DNA from: an uncultured bacterium
GTDB taxonomy: Bacteria > Pseudomonadota > Gammaproteobacteria > Burkholderiales > Burkholderiaceae_E
NCBI GenBank assembly: GCA_903934795.1
Contig: CAIZPE010000265.1
Span: 1 to 38,523, forward strand
Direction: 5' to 3'
DNA: 38,523 bases
The notes under the pieces were generated by a model that worked only from the letters and a program-made list of their open reading frames with translations, searched no databases and had not been told where the DNA came from. Shown here in pieces: positions 1 through 8,018 of the stretch (its first letter is position 1; each line of letters opens with the position of its first letter). The translations under genes were made by a program, and so were the position numbers.

Positions 1-411
1 CCGAGCATCGGCGCCGAGCGCTCGGCCTACTTCACCTTCATCATGTTCGAGGCGGCGTACTTCTGCGAGATCATGCGCGCCGGCATCCAGAGCATTCCCA
101 AAGGCCAGGTCGGCGCCGCCTACGCCATCGGGCTGGACTACTGGCAGGCCATGCGCCTGATCGTGCTGCCGCAGGCCTTCCGCAACATGCTGCCGGTGCT
201 GCTCACCCAGACCATCATCCTGTTCCAGGATGTCTCGCTGGTGTCGCTGCTCAACGTCACCGACTTCGTCGGCGCGGCCAGCAAGGTGGCTCAGCGCGAC
301 AGCCGGGTGGTCGAGATGTACCTGTTCGTGGCGGTGGTGTACTTCGTGCTGTGCTCGGCCCTGTCGGCGGCGGTGCGCCGGCTGCAGGCCCGCATCGCCA
401 TCGTGCGCTGA
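1..411 (+). CDS. gltK: Amino-acid ABC transporter permease, 3' part (GltK-like)
   Basis: Inner-membrane permease subunit of a polar amino-acid importer. The gene is cut by the window edge: the frame is open from base 1, so only the last 136 codons are present. The fragment carries the EAA loop that docks the ATPase ([20 protein letters not shown], then a [18 protein letters not shown] stretch) and two hydrophobic segments (around [13 protein letters not shown]). The wording closely matches E. coli GltK as I remember it (RAGIQSI, LPQAFR, FQDVSLV). The ATPase gene follows after 29 bases, as in gltIJKL operons. Glutamate/aspartate specificity is inferred from this resemblance and from the neighbour; the binding protein lies outside the window. 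Confidence 0.9.
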   Translation, partial: PSIGAERSAYFTFIMFEAAYFCEIMRAGIQSIPKGQVGAAYAIGLDYWQAMRLIVLPQAFRNMLPVLLTQTIILFQDVSLVSLLNVTDFVGAASKVAQRDSRVVEMYLFVAVVYFVLCSALSAAVRRLQARIAIVR

Positions 412-440
412 GCGCGCCGCCCCTTGCCCGAGGAATGCCG

Positions 441-1175
441 ATGTCGATGATCGAGTTCAAGCAGGTCAGCAAGTGGTACGGGGACTTCCAGGTGCTCACC
501 GACTGCACCACCCAGGTGGCCAAGGGCGAGGTGGTGGTGGTGTGCGGGCCCTCCGGCTCGGGCAAGTCCACCCTCATCAAGTGCGCCAATGCGCTCGAGC
601 CCTTCCAGAAGGGCGAGATCCGGGTCGATGGCGTGTCGGTGGGCGCGCCCGGCACCAATCTGCCCAGGCTGCGCTCGCGCATCGGCATGGTGTTTCAGCA
701 CTTCGAGCTCTTTCCGCACCTTTCGATCACCGAGAACCTCACCCTGGGCCAGACCCGGGTGCTCGGTCGCAGCCCCGACCAGGCCCGCGAGAAGGGAAGC
801 CAGCTGCTCGAGCGGGTGGGGCTGTCGGCGCATGCCGCCAAGTTTCCGGGCCAGCTCTCGGGTGGCCAGCAGCAGCGCGTGGCGATCGCCCGCGCGCTGG
901 CCATGGACCCGATCGCGATGCTCTTCGACGAGCCCACCTCGGCGCTCGACCCCGAGATGGTCAACGAGGTGCTCGATGTGATGGTCGAGCTCGCCCGCGA
1001 GGGCATGACCATGATGGTGGTCACCCACGAGATGGGCTTTGCCCGCAAGGTGGCCGACCGGGTGGTGTTCATGGACCAGGGCCGCATCGTCGAGGACTGC
1101 ACCAAGACCGAGTTCTTCGAGACCCCGCGCGGTCCGCGGGCCCAGGAGTTCCTCTCCAAGATCCTCAGCCACTGA
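441..1175 (+). CDS. gltL: Amino-acid ABC transporter ATP-binding protein (GltL-like)
   Basis: Cytoplasmic ATPase that powers the permease encoded just upstream. At 244 residues it has the usual family length. Visible motifs are Walker [10 protein letters not shown] (from residue 36), the Q-loop in [13 protein letters not shown], the ABC signature LSGGQQQRV, Walker [12 protein letters not shown] and the switch histidine in VVTHEMGFA. The sequence is nearly GltL word for word. Three in-frame ATGs (435, 441, 447) lie close together. I chose 441 because GAGGAA at 430-435 sits five bases upstream of it; 447 is also possible. The C-terminus ends FLSKILSH, typical of the family. Substrate is inferred as glutamate/aspartate. 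Confidence 0.93.
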   Translation: MSMIEFKQVSKWYGDFQVLTDCTTQVAKGEVVVVCGPSGSGKSTLIKCANALEPFQKGEIRVDGVSVGAPGTNLPRLRSRIGMVFQHFELFPHLSITENLTLGQTRVLGRSPDQAREKGSQLLERVGLSAHAAKFPGQLSGGQQQRVAIARALAMDPIAMLFDEPTSALDPEMVNEVLDVMVELAREGMTMMVVTHEMGFARKVADRVVFMDQGRIVEDCTKTEFFETPRGPRAQEFLSKILSH

Positions 1176-1182
1176 GTCCGCC

Positions 1183-1983
1183 ATGTCCGACGCCCCCGCC
1201 GCGCCCGCCCACGAGGGCCACTGCCGCCTCGAGCCCTTCGAGGGCGGCGTGGTGTTCCGCATCACCCGCCCGGCCAAGCTCAATGCCATCACCCGGCCGA
1301 TCCTGCTGGCGCTCGATGCCTGCCTGCGCGACATGGCCGCTGCCGGCCAGCGGCTGCTGGTGATCACCGGCGAGGGCGAGAAGGCCTTCTGCGCCGGCAC
1401 CGATCTGGCCGAGACCCAGGCCATGCCGCCCGATGCCCGGCTCGACAAGAGCGCCATGGCCCGCGAGCTGCTGGTGCGGCTGTCACGATCGCCGGTGGTC
1501 AGCGTGGCGGCGATCAATGGCCTGGCCTATGGCGGCGGGCTGGAGCTGGCCATGGCCTGCACGCTGCGCGTGGCCGCGGCCCATGTCCGGGTGTCGCTGC
1601 CCGAGATCAAGCTCGGCCTGCTGCCGGCCTATGCCGGCACGCAGTTCCTGCCGGCGCTGGTCGGGCCCTCGCGCGCCCTCGATCTCATGCTCACCGGGCG
1701 CCCGGTGCCGGCCGACGAGGCCCTGGCCATGGGGCTGGTCAATCGCGTGGTGCCCGCGGGCGAATCCGTGCTCGATCAGGCCATCGCGCTCGGCCGCGAG
1801 GTGACCCGGTTCAGCCCCGATGCCATCGCCGGCATCCGGCGCTGCGTGGCCGCCGCCGGGCCCGAGGTGACCGACGCCGGGCTGGCGGTGGAAGACGCGG
1901 TGGTGCGCGCGGTGTTCCTCACCGAGAACGCCCGCGAGGGCGTGGCTGCCTTCCTGGAAAAGCGCCCGGCGGTGTTTCGCTGA
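1183..1983 (+). CDS. Enoyl-CoA hydratase/isomerase (crotonase) family protein
   Basis: Crotonase-fold enzyme acting on acyl-CoA thioesters in the cytoplasm, 266 residues, the size of a single-domain hydratase. The oxyanion-hole segment is AFCAGTDL (the second residue is usually AGAD), followed by NGLAYGGGLELA. Both classical catalytic glutamates are present, E121 in GGGLEL and E141 in LPEIKLGLLPAY, so hydratase or related chemistry is plausible. The ATG is eight bases after the gltL stop, so it is probably read on the same transcript although its function does not obviously belong to amino-acid uptake. The true substrate cannot be told from the sequence; isomerase, lyase or thioesterase activity would also fit the fold. 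Confidence 0.87.
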   Translation: MSDAPAAPAHEGHCRLEPFEGGVVFRITRPAKLNAITRPILLALDACLRDMAAAGQRLLVITGEGEKAFCAGTDLAETQAMPPDARLDKSAMARELLVRLSRSPVVSVAAINGLAYGGGLELAMACTLRVAAAHVRVSLPEIKLGLLPAYAGTQFLPALVGPSRALDLMLTGRPVPADEALAMGLVNRVVPAGESVLDQAIALGREVTRFSPDAIAGIRRCVAAAGPEVTDAGLAVEDAVVRAVFLTENAREGVAAFLEKRPAVFR

Positions 1984-2050
1984 CCCACGCTGGCGCACGG
2001 CCGACGGCTCGCGCCGGCGCATGGCCGTCCGCGGCGCGGCCGCGCTCGGC

Positions 2051-3478
2051 TCAGGCCCGCGGGTCGATCGGTCCCGCGCCCGGAAAACGCGCCTCGAGCA
2101 CCTCGGCGGCATCGAGCAGCAGGTCTTCGCGAAAGCGCGAGGCCATGAGCTGCACGCCCACCGGCAGGCCCTGCGCCATGCCCACCGGCGCCGAGAGCGC
2201 GGGCAGGCCGAGGGTGGCGGCCGGAAAGAGCGGCGCCTGCGCGCGGAAGATGCGCTCGAAGTCGGCGCGGCTGCGGGTGTCCAGGCCCTGCTCGAAGGGC
2301 AGCTCGGCGCTCACGGGGTAGAGCGCCAGCGGGTATTCGGCGAGGAAGCCCATCATCGATCGCAGCAGCGCGGCCCGGCCGGCGCCGGCCTGCATGAGCT
2401 CGAGCGCGCTCAGCTCCGGCGCCTGATCGAGCATCCAGGCGAAGGCCTGGCGGATGCCGGCATCGCCGTGGGCGGTCACCGCCGGCGCCATCAGATGGCG
2501 TGCCTCGCCGTGCACGAAGCGGTTCCAGAGATCGGCTGCCTGCGCCATGCCGGGCGGATCGCGCTCTTCCACCGCGTAGCCGGCGGCCGCGAGCGCGTCG
2601 GCCGCGCGGCGCAGGGCATCGCGCACCGGCGGGCTTGCAGGCGTGCCGGCGGCATCGAAGCTCAGCGCCACGCGGATGGGCCGCGCCACCGGCTCGCCGG
2701 CCAGCGGTGCGGGCACCCACCAGGGGTCGCGCAGGTCGGCTGCGGCCATGGCCGCGAGCGCCACCCGCAGGTCGCGTACCGAGCGGGTGAGCGGGCCCTG
2801 CACCGACATCAGCTGGGCACTGAGCGGGCGCTCGGCGCTGGCGCTGGGATTGAAGGCCGGCACGCGGCCGAAGGAGGGGCGCAGGCCGAAGGTGCCGGTG
2901 CAGTAGGCGGGGTAGCGGATGGAGCCGCCGATGTCGTTGCCGTGGGCCATCGCGCCGATGCCGGCGGCCAGCGCCGCCGAGGCTCCGCCCGAGGAGCCGC
3001 CCGGGGTGTGAGCGGGCGACCAGGGATTCAGCGTGCGGCCGTGCAGGTCGTTCTCGGTGAACCAGCGAAACGAGAAGCCCGGTGTGTTGGTGCGGCCCAC
3101 CGGGATGGCGCCGGCGCGGCGCAGGTTGGCCACCACCGGGCTGTCGGCCGGCGCGATCAGATCACGCCAGGCGACCACGCCGTTGGTGGTCGGTCGGCCG
3201 GCAAGATCGACATTGACCTTGACGGTGACCGGCACCCCGTGCAGCGGGCCGAGCGCTTCGCCTGCCGCCACGGCGCGATCGGCCGCCCGGGCCTGCGCGA
3301 GCGCCGAATCGGCGAGCACATCGACCACCGCGTTGATCGCGGGATTGACGGCGGCGATCCGATCGAGGCAGGCCTGCACCGCCTCGCGGCTGCTGATCAG
3401 CCCGGTGCGGATGCCGTGGGCGAGATCGACCGCGTCCCAGGCATGCAGGGGCGCGACGGGGGTGGCAGGCTGGGGCAT
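2051..3478 (-). CDS. Amidase signature (AS) family amidase
   Basis: Serine amidohydrolase of the amidase signature family, 475 residues. The Ser-cisSer-Lys triad is visible: K87 in HGVPVTVKVN, S162 in TPGGSSGGAS and S186 in GNDIGGSIR. The Lys-to-Ser spacings (75 and 24 residues) equal those in fatty-acid amide hydrolase. There is no signal peptide, so the enzyme is cytoplasmic. AGGAG lies just upstream of the chosen ATG. It is not GatA of a GatCAB operon, because no gatB or gatC neighbours it. It diverges from a Bug receptor gene across 104 bases, so the two may share a substrate (receptor brings in an amide or its acid). Substrate unknown. Confidence 0.9.
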   Translation of the reverse strand: MPQPATPVAPLHAWDAVDLAHGIRTGLISSREAVQACLDRIAAVNPAINAVVDVLADSALAQARAADRAVAAGEALGPLHGVPVTVKVNVDLAGRPTTNGVVAWRDLIAPADSPVVANLRRAGAIPVGRTNTPGFSFRWFTENDLHGRTLNPWSPAHTPGGSSGGASAALAAGIGAMAHGNDIGGSIRYPAYCTGTFGLRPSFGRVPAFNPSASAERPLSAQLMSVQGPLTRSVRDLRVALAAMAAADLRDPWWVPAPLAGEPVARPIRVALSFDAAGTPASPPVRDALRRAADALAAAGYAVEERDPPGMAQAADLWNRFVHGEARHLMAPAVTAHGDAGIRQAFAWMLDQAPELSALELMQAGAGRAALLRSMMGFLAEYPLALYPVSAELPFEQGLDTRSRADFERIFRAQAPLFPAATLGLPALSAPVGMAQGLPVGVQLMASRFREDLLLDAAEVLEARFPGAGPIDPRA

Positions 3479-3549
3479 GACGGGTCTCCTGAGCGGGTGG
3501 GCACCAGTGTGCCCGATGCTGCGCCGGCAGGCCGCTGGGCACCCTCGGC

Positions 3550-3555
3550 TATGAT
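3550..3555 (+). promoter_or_regulatory. Candidate -10 box for the Bug receptor gene
   Basis: TATGAT (5/6 to the sigma-70 -10 consensus) lies 27 bases before the receptor ATG. No convincing -35 is found at 16-18 bases upstream. The call rests on the hexamer and its position alone. Confidence 0.3.
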
Positions 3556-3582
3556 CCGTGGCTATTGCGCAGGAGCTCCGGC

Positions 3583-4560
3583 ATGAACCGATTCCGACGA
3601 CTGATCTCGGTGGGCGCCACGGCGCTGGCCGCCGGCCGCCACGCCAGCGCGAGCGCGCAGGGCGCGCGCACGCTCAGGGTGATCGTGCCCTTTGCCGCCG
3701 GCGGGCCGATCGATCTCACTGTGCGCATGCTGGTGGACAAGGCGCGCGAGTCGCTCGGCACGGTCATCGTCGAGAACCGGCCCGGCGCCGGCGGCGGCAT
3801 CGGCGTGGCGGCCGTGGCTCGCGCCGCGCCCGACGGGCAGACCATCGGCGTGGCGGCGGTGGCGATGCACGCGATCAACCCCTGGCTGTTCGCGAAGCTG
3901 CCCTACGACCCGATCCGCGATTTCGCACCGATCGTGCAGATGGTGCGCATCCCGAATGTGCTGGTGATCAACACCGAGACCGCCGAGCGCCTGCGCATCG
4001 CCAGCCTGCGTGATTTCATCGCCTACGCCCGCGCCAATCCCGCCCGGCTGAACTACGCCAGCGGCGGCAACGGCAGCGCCGGCCACCTTGCCGGCGAGCT
4101 CTTCAAGCAGCGCGCCGGCTTCTTCGCGGTTCACATTCCCTATGCCGGCGGCGGCCCGGCGCAGCTCGCGCTGCTCTCGGGGCAGGTGGATTTCTCGCTC
4201 GACAACCTGGCCACGGCCGCGCCCAACCTGCGCGGCGGCCGAATCCGCGCGCTGGCGGTGACCACGGCCCGGCGCACGCCGCTGCTGCCCGAGGTGCCGG
4301 CGATTGCCGAGACCTATCCGGGCTTCGAGATCGACACCTGGTGGGGGCTGACCGCGCCGGTGGGCACGCCACCCGAGGTGATCACCCGCCTGAACGCGGT
4401 GTTCGGCGAGGCGCTGCGCGCGCCCGATATTCAGGCGAAGTTCGCTCAGCTGATGGCCGAGCCGGTGCCGGGCAGCCCGGCGCAGTTTGCGGCGCTGATC
4501 GAACGCGAGCTGCGGCGCTACGAGCCGGTGGTGAAGGCGAGCGGCGCGAAGGTGGACTGA
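3583..4560 (+). CDS. Bug-family tripartite tricarboxylate transporter receptor (1 of 4)
   Basis: Periplasmic substrate-binding protein of the TctC/Bug family, 325 residues. Family landmarks are LRVIVPFAAGGPIDLTVR, NRPGAGGGIG, LPYDPIRDFAPI, YASGGNGSAGHL, HIPYAGGGPAQLALLSG and LPEVPAIAE. These receptors bind small carboxylates and deliver them to TctAB-type membrane proteins, none of which is encoded here. The start is supported by AGGAG at 3571-3575, seven bases upstream. The leader is unusual: its hydrophobic stretch (LISVGATALAAG) is short and is followed by RHASASAQ, so export may be inefficient or the precursor is atypical. It is divergent from the amidase gene and convergent with the following dehydrogenase. 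Confidence 0.9.
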   Translation: MNRFRRLISVGATALAAGRHASASAQGARTLRVIVPFAAGGPIDLTVRMLVDKARESLGTVIVENRPGAGGGIGVAAVARAAPDGQTIGVAAVAMHAINPWLFAKLPYDPIRDFAPIVQMVRIPNVLVINTETAERLRIASLRDFIAYARANPARLNYASGGNGSAGHLAGELFKQRAGFFAVHIPYAGGGPAQLALLSGQVDFSLDNLATAAPNLRGGRIRALAVTTARRTPLLPEVPAIAETYPGFEIDTWWGLTAPVGTPPEVITRLNAVFGEALRAPDIQAKFAQLMAEPVPGSPAQFAALIERELRRYEPVVKASGAKVD

Positions 4561-4587
4561 GCGTCGCCCGGCCTCGGCTGCGGGCCG

Positions 4588-5607
4588 TCAGCCCGCTCCG
4601 AGCAGCCAGGCCCGTCGCGCCAGCATCGGCGCCCAGGCGGTCTCGTCAACCAGATGCCGCGGCCGTTGCCCCGCCAGCAGCACCGCGTCCAGCGCCTCGA
4701 TCACGCTGCGGCCGTTGCGCTCGGCGGCGTCGGCGGTGTGCCCGGCGAGGTGCGGCGTGACCACCAGGTTGGGCAGCTCGGGCAGGCCGGTGCCCTGACG
4801 GCCCTGCCGGTCGGTGATCACATCGAGGGCCGCGCCGCCGAGCCGGCCGCTGAGAAGCGCCGCCACCAGCGCGGCTTCATCGACCACCTCGCCGCGGGAG
4901 GCGTTCACGAACAGCGCGCCCGGCTTCATCGTGGCGATGGCCTGCGCGCTGATCAGTCCGCGGGTCTGATCGGTGAGCGGCACGCACGGCACCAGCACAT
5001 CGGCGCCAGCCACGCAGGCGTCGAAGTCCATCGGCTGGACGAAACCGGGCAGTCGCGCCGGCGTGCGGGTGTGCGCGGCCACCCGCGCGCCCAGCCCCGC
5101 GTGCAGCATGGTGCCCAGCGCGGTGCCGATCGCGCCGCAGCCGATCAGACCCACCTGACGGCCGGCGAGGTCGAGGGCGCGGCCCGAGAAGGCCGCGCGG
5201 GTGGCGGCCCAGCCCTGGCTGCGCATCGATGCGCCGATCTGCGGCAGGCTGTGCAGCAGCGCGAGGATCTGCGCCACGCACCACTCGGCCACGCTGGTGG
5301 CGTTGCCCCCGGGCACATTGCTCACCGTGACGCCGTGGCGGGCGCAGGCGGCCATGGGGATCACATCGAGACCCACGCCGTGCCGGGCCACATGCAGCAG
5401 GCTGGGCGCGAGCGCGCAGGCATCGGCAGGCAGGTCGTCGCGGGCGATGACCGCGTGCGGATCGAAATCGCGCAGCGCCTGCGCGATGACCTCGGTGAGC
5501 GGCGCAGGGGCGATCCGCAGCGCGAAGCGCTGATCGAGCGCTGCCGCGATCGCCGGGCTCAGCGCGCGGGTGCTCAGCACCCGGGGGCGGGTTGCCTGAG
5601 CGCTCAT
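4588..5607 (-). CDS. D-2-hydroxyacid dehydrogenase family protein (1 of 2)
   Basis: NAD(P)-dependent oxidoreductase interconverting 2-hydroxy and 2-keto acids, 339 residues. The Rossmann motif is GLIGCGAIGTALG (glycines from residue 156), the substrate-binding arginine is R238 in NASRGEVVDE, and the catalytic histidine is H286 in TPHLAGHT. A gap-free alignment of the DV...LPN stretch to typical relatives puts Arg267 (DVITDR) where the catalytic Glu normally stands, so activity or mechanism may be altered. The ATG overlaps the stop codon of the upstream Bug receptor gene by four bases (ATGA), which implies translational coupling. It is the last gene of the minus-strand operon. Phosphoglycerate dehydrogenase is unlikely given length and context. 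Confidence 0.88.
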   Translation of the reverse strand: MSAQATRPRVLSTRALSPAIAAALDQRFALRIAPAPLTEVIAQALRDFDPHAVIARDDLPADACALAPSLLHVARHGVGLDVIPMAACARHGVTVSNVPGGNATSVAEWCVAQILALLHSLPQIGASMRSQGWAATRAAFSGRALDLAGRQVGLIGCGAIGTALGTMLHAGLGARVAAHTRTPARLPGFVQPMDFDACVAGADVLVPCVPLTDQTRGLISAQAIATMKPGALFVNASRGEVVDEAALVAALLSGRLGGAALDVITDRQGRQGTGLPELPNLVVTPHLAGHTADAAERNGRSVIEALDAVLLAGQRPRHLVDETAWAPMLARRAWLLGAG

Positions 5608-6614
5608 TCCGGCTGGATCCCGGTTTCGCGGATGACCGCGCGCCACTTGTCGATCTCGGCCCGCACATGGGCCGCGAAGCGCTCGGGCGAGCCGCCCACC
5701 GGGTCGGCGCCATTGGCCACCAGGCGGCCCTGCACCGCGGGGTCGCGCAGCGCCTCGTTGACCAGCCCGTTCACCGATTCGACCGCCACGGCCGGGATGC
5801 CCCGCGGCCCGAAGAAGCCGAACCAGGAGCCGGAATCGAAGCTCGCCAGTTTCTTCTCCTGCAGGGTGGGCACCTCTGGCAGGGAGCGGGAGCGGGCGTC
5901 GCCGGTGACCGCCAGCGCGCGCACCGTGCCGGCCCTGATCAGGCCGATGACCGATGGCCCGGTGGCGAACATGAACTGGATGCGCCCGCCGACCAGATCG
6001 CGCAGCGCCTCGGCGCCGCGGTAGGGCACATGCTGCGGTCGGGTGCCGGTGCGCAGGCCGAAGAGCGCGCCGGTGAGGTGGGCGGCGGTGCCGATGCCGG
6101 TAGAGCCGTAGTTGAACGCATCGGGCTGGCGACGCATCAGCGCGATGAACTCCTCGACCGTCTGCGCCGGCACGCCGGCATGCACCACCAGCACATTGCA
6201 GACATCGGCGATCAGCACGATGGGAACCAGATCGGTGAGCGGGTTGTAGGCCAGGCGAGGCACCAGCGAGGGGCTGACCGCGATCGGCCCCACCGAGGCG
6301 CACAGCAGGGTGTGGCCGTCGGGCGCGGCCAGCGCGGCCTGGGCCGTGCCGACATTGCCGCCGGCGCCGGCCTTGTTCTCGGGCACCACCGGCACCTTCC
6401 AGCGATCGGCGAAGCGCGCCGCCATCTCGCGGGCGAGGATGTCGGTGGTGCCGCCGGCGCTGAACGGAATGATGATGCGCACCGCGCGTGAGGGATAGCC
6501 GCCGCCGGACTGCGCCTGCACGATCGTCGGGGTGACGCCGGTGGCGCCGATCGCCAGTCCGCCCAGGGCGCTCAGCGCCTGCCGGCGTTCGGGATCGGAC
6601 ACGGAGCGGGTCAT
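5604..6614 (-). CDS. Bug-family tripartite tricarboxylate transporter receptor (2 of 4)
   Basis: Periplasmic carboxylate-binding receptor, 336 residues. It shows VRIIIPFSAGGTTDILAR, NKAGAGGNVG, APDGHTLL, the YGSTGIGTAAHL segment, HVPYRGAEALRDLVGGRIQ and LPEVPTLQE. The leader starts with SDPERRQALSALGGLAIG and ends TIVQAQ; the Arg-Arg pair before a weakly hydrophobic core suggests Tat export, though a Sec signal cannot be excluded. A GAGGA ribosome site precedes the chosen ATG. It lies 46 bases after the MmgE/PrpD gene and overlaps the dehydrogenase gene by four bases, so receptor and dehydrogenase are probably made together. The ligand is unknown; the operon suggests a hydroxy- or branched dicarboxylate. 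Confidence 0.92.
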   Translation of the reverse strand: MTRSVSDPERRQALSALGGLAIGATGVTPTIVQAQSGGGYPSRAVRIIIPFSAGGTTDILAREMAARFADRWKVPVVPENKAGAGGNVGTAQAALAAPDGHTLLCASVGPIAVSPSLVPRLAYNPLTDLVPIVLIADVCNVLVVHAGVPAQTVEEFIALMRRQPDAFNYGSTGIGTAAHLTGALFGLRTGTRPQHVPYRGAEALRDLVGGRIQFMFATGPSVIGLIRAGTVRALAVTGDARSRSLPEVPTLQEKKLASFDSGSWFGFFGPRGIPAVAVESVNGLVNEALRDPAVQGRLVANGADPVGGSPERFAAHVRAEIDKWRAVIRETGIQPE

Positions 6615-6660
6615 GGGCGGGTCCTCGCAGGCCGGGATGGGAGAGCCGCCATGGATCGGG

Positions 6661-7995
6661 TCAGACCGGAAAGCGCGAGCCGGGCTGATCGAGTCGCCAG
6701 ATCGCGGCCAGCCAGTCGCGGGCGCGTGCCGCGCCCAGCACCGGCGCGGCCAGCTCGAGGAATTTCTCCTCGAGGTCCTGGTCGGAGAGCGGTGCGTCGG
6801 GATCGCCGATGCGGGTGGGCTGGAAGAAGCTGGCCTGTCGACCGTCACGGGTGGTGAAACCGATCCGCGCCGCGCGCTGGCCGGGGAAGGCGCGGTCGCA
6901 GTCGGGGTCGACCTCGGTGCGGATGCGGGCCATCAGCGCGCGGATGGCCGGACTGGCCAGGCGCGCCGGGCTCATCGCGTCGAGGCGCACGCTGCCGTGG
7001 AGCAGCGCGCTGGCCACCACGAAGCGCAGGCTGAAGCGGGCTTCGGCCTCGGTGCGGGGATCGGCGATGTCGGCCACCGCGAGCGCCTCGCCATAGGTGG
7101 CCACCGAGACCTCGGCGAGGTCATCGGGCGCGATGCCGAGCTGGCGGCGCAGCGCCAGCGCGCCATCGATCGCCGCGAAGGCGTGCCCGCAGCAGCCATG
7201 GTTCTTGAAGGTCATGGCGGTGATGTTCCAGCGCTCGCCGAGATCGCCGGTGGCCTCGGCCCACGAGGGCGCGTTGCTCATGGCCACGCCCAGGCCGGCC
7301 TCGCCGTCGAGCACATCGGGCGAGCCGATCATCCCGGCGGCGGCGAACTGCGCCGCCTGCACCCCGGCCTGCGCGGCGCGCCCGGCGTGCAGCGGCTTGG
7401 CGTGCGAGTCGCTGCGGAAGGCCTGCTGCAGGCCGGCGGCGAAGGTGGCCACGGTGGCCAGGGCATGGGCGTGCTGCGCGCCGCTCAGCCCGAGCAGCAG
7501 GCCGGCAGCCGGGGCGGCGCCGAAGCAGCCCACGGTGCCGGTGTTGTGCCAGTAGCGGTAGTGGGCCCGGCCCATCACCGCGCCGATGCGGGTGGAGATC
7601 TCGTAGCCCGCGATCACGGCCCGCAGCAGGGCGGGGCCGTCAGCGTTGCGGGACTGCGCGAGGGCCAGCGCCGCGGCGATGGTCGGGGCGCCCGGGTGGT
7701 AGATGGCCTCCTTGTAGATGTCGTCGAACTCGACGGTGTGCGCGGCGGTGCCGTTGACCAGCGCCGCCGCGCCGGTGGTGGCGCGCCGGCCGAGCAGCAG
7801 CCGCGATGCGCCGGTGTCGAGCTCCTCGGCGAGCGCCTGCGCCATCAGCGTGACCGGCGGGCACACCGAGCCGGCCACCGCGCAGGCCGTCCAGTCGATG
7901 ACAGCGCGGCGGGCGTGATGCCACACCGCCTCGGGCAGCGGGCGGAGGGCGGTGTCGGCCGCGAAGGCTCCGAAGTCGGTCAGCAGGCGGCTCAT
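6661..7995 (-). CDS. MmgE/PrpD family protein
   Basis: Member of the family containing 2-methylcitrate dehydratase, cis-aconitate decarboxylase and iminodisuccinate epimerase, 444 residues (normal length). The family's acidic and histidine active-site region is intact: AAHTVEFDDIYKEAIYHPG with D91, D92 and H100. A lysine follows in SDSHAKPLHAG, and TFKNHGCCGHAFAAIDG matches the conserved K...C...H block. Cytoplasmic, no signal peptide. It starts 23 bases after the aldolase-like gene and has only a weak ribosome site, suggesting coupling. There is no prpB or prpC beside it, so propionate breakdown by the methylcitrate cycle is unlikely. A dehydratase, decarboxylase or epimerase acting on a small di- or tricarboxylate is inferred. 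Confidence 0.9.
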   Translation of the reverse strand: MSRLLTDFGAFAADTALRPLPEAVWHHARRAVIDWTACAVAGSVCPPVTLMAQALAEELDTGASRLLLGRRATTGAAALVNGTAAHTVEFDDIYKEAIYHPGAPTIAAALALAQSRNADGPALLRAVIAGYEISTRIGAVMGRAHYRYWHNTGTVGCFGAAPAAGLLLGLSGAQHAHALATVATFAAGLQQAFRSDSHAKPLHAGRAAQAGVQAAQFAAAGMIGSPDVLDGEAGLGVAMSNAPSWAEATGDLGERWNITAMTFKNHGCCGHAFAAIDGALALRRQLGIAPDDLAEVSVATYGEALAVADIADPRTEAEARFSLRFVVASALLHGSVRLDAMSPARLASPAIRALMARIRTEVDPDCDRAFPGQRAARIGFTTRDGRQASFFQPTRIGDPDAPLSDQDLEEKFLELAAPVLGAARARDWLAAIWRLDQPGSRFPV

Positions 7996-8018
7996 GACAG
8001 TGGGGCGGCCAGGACCGC

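Noticed and set aside
2021-3586. 521-codon open frame on the + strand opposite the amidase
   Set aside because: Low-complexity His/Gly/Arg translation; the amidase on the minus strand has an intact catalytic triad and a ribosome site.
5608-6303. N-terminal extension of the first dehydrogenase frame by 232 codons
   Set aside because: It runs out of frame through the Bug receptor gene, is Arg-rich, and the ATG at 5607 overlaps the receptor stop in the usual ATGA manner.
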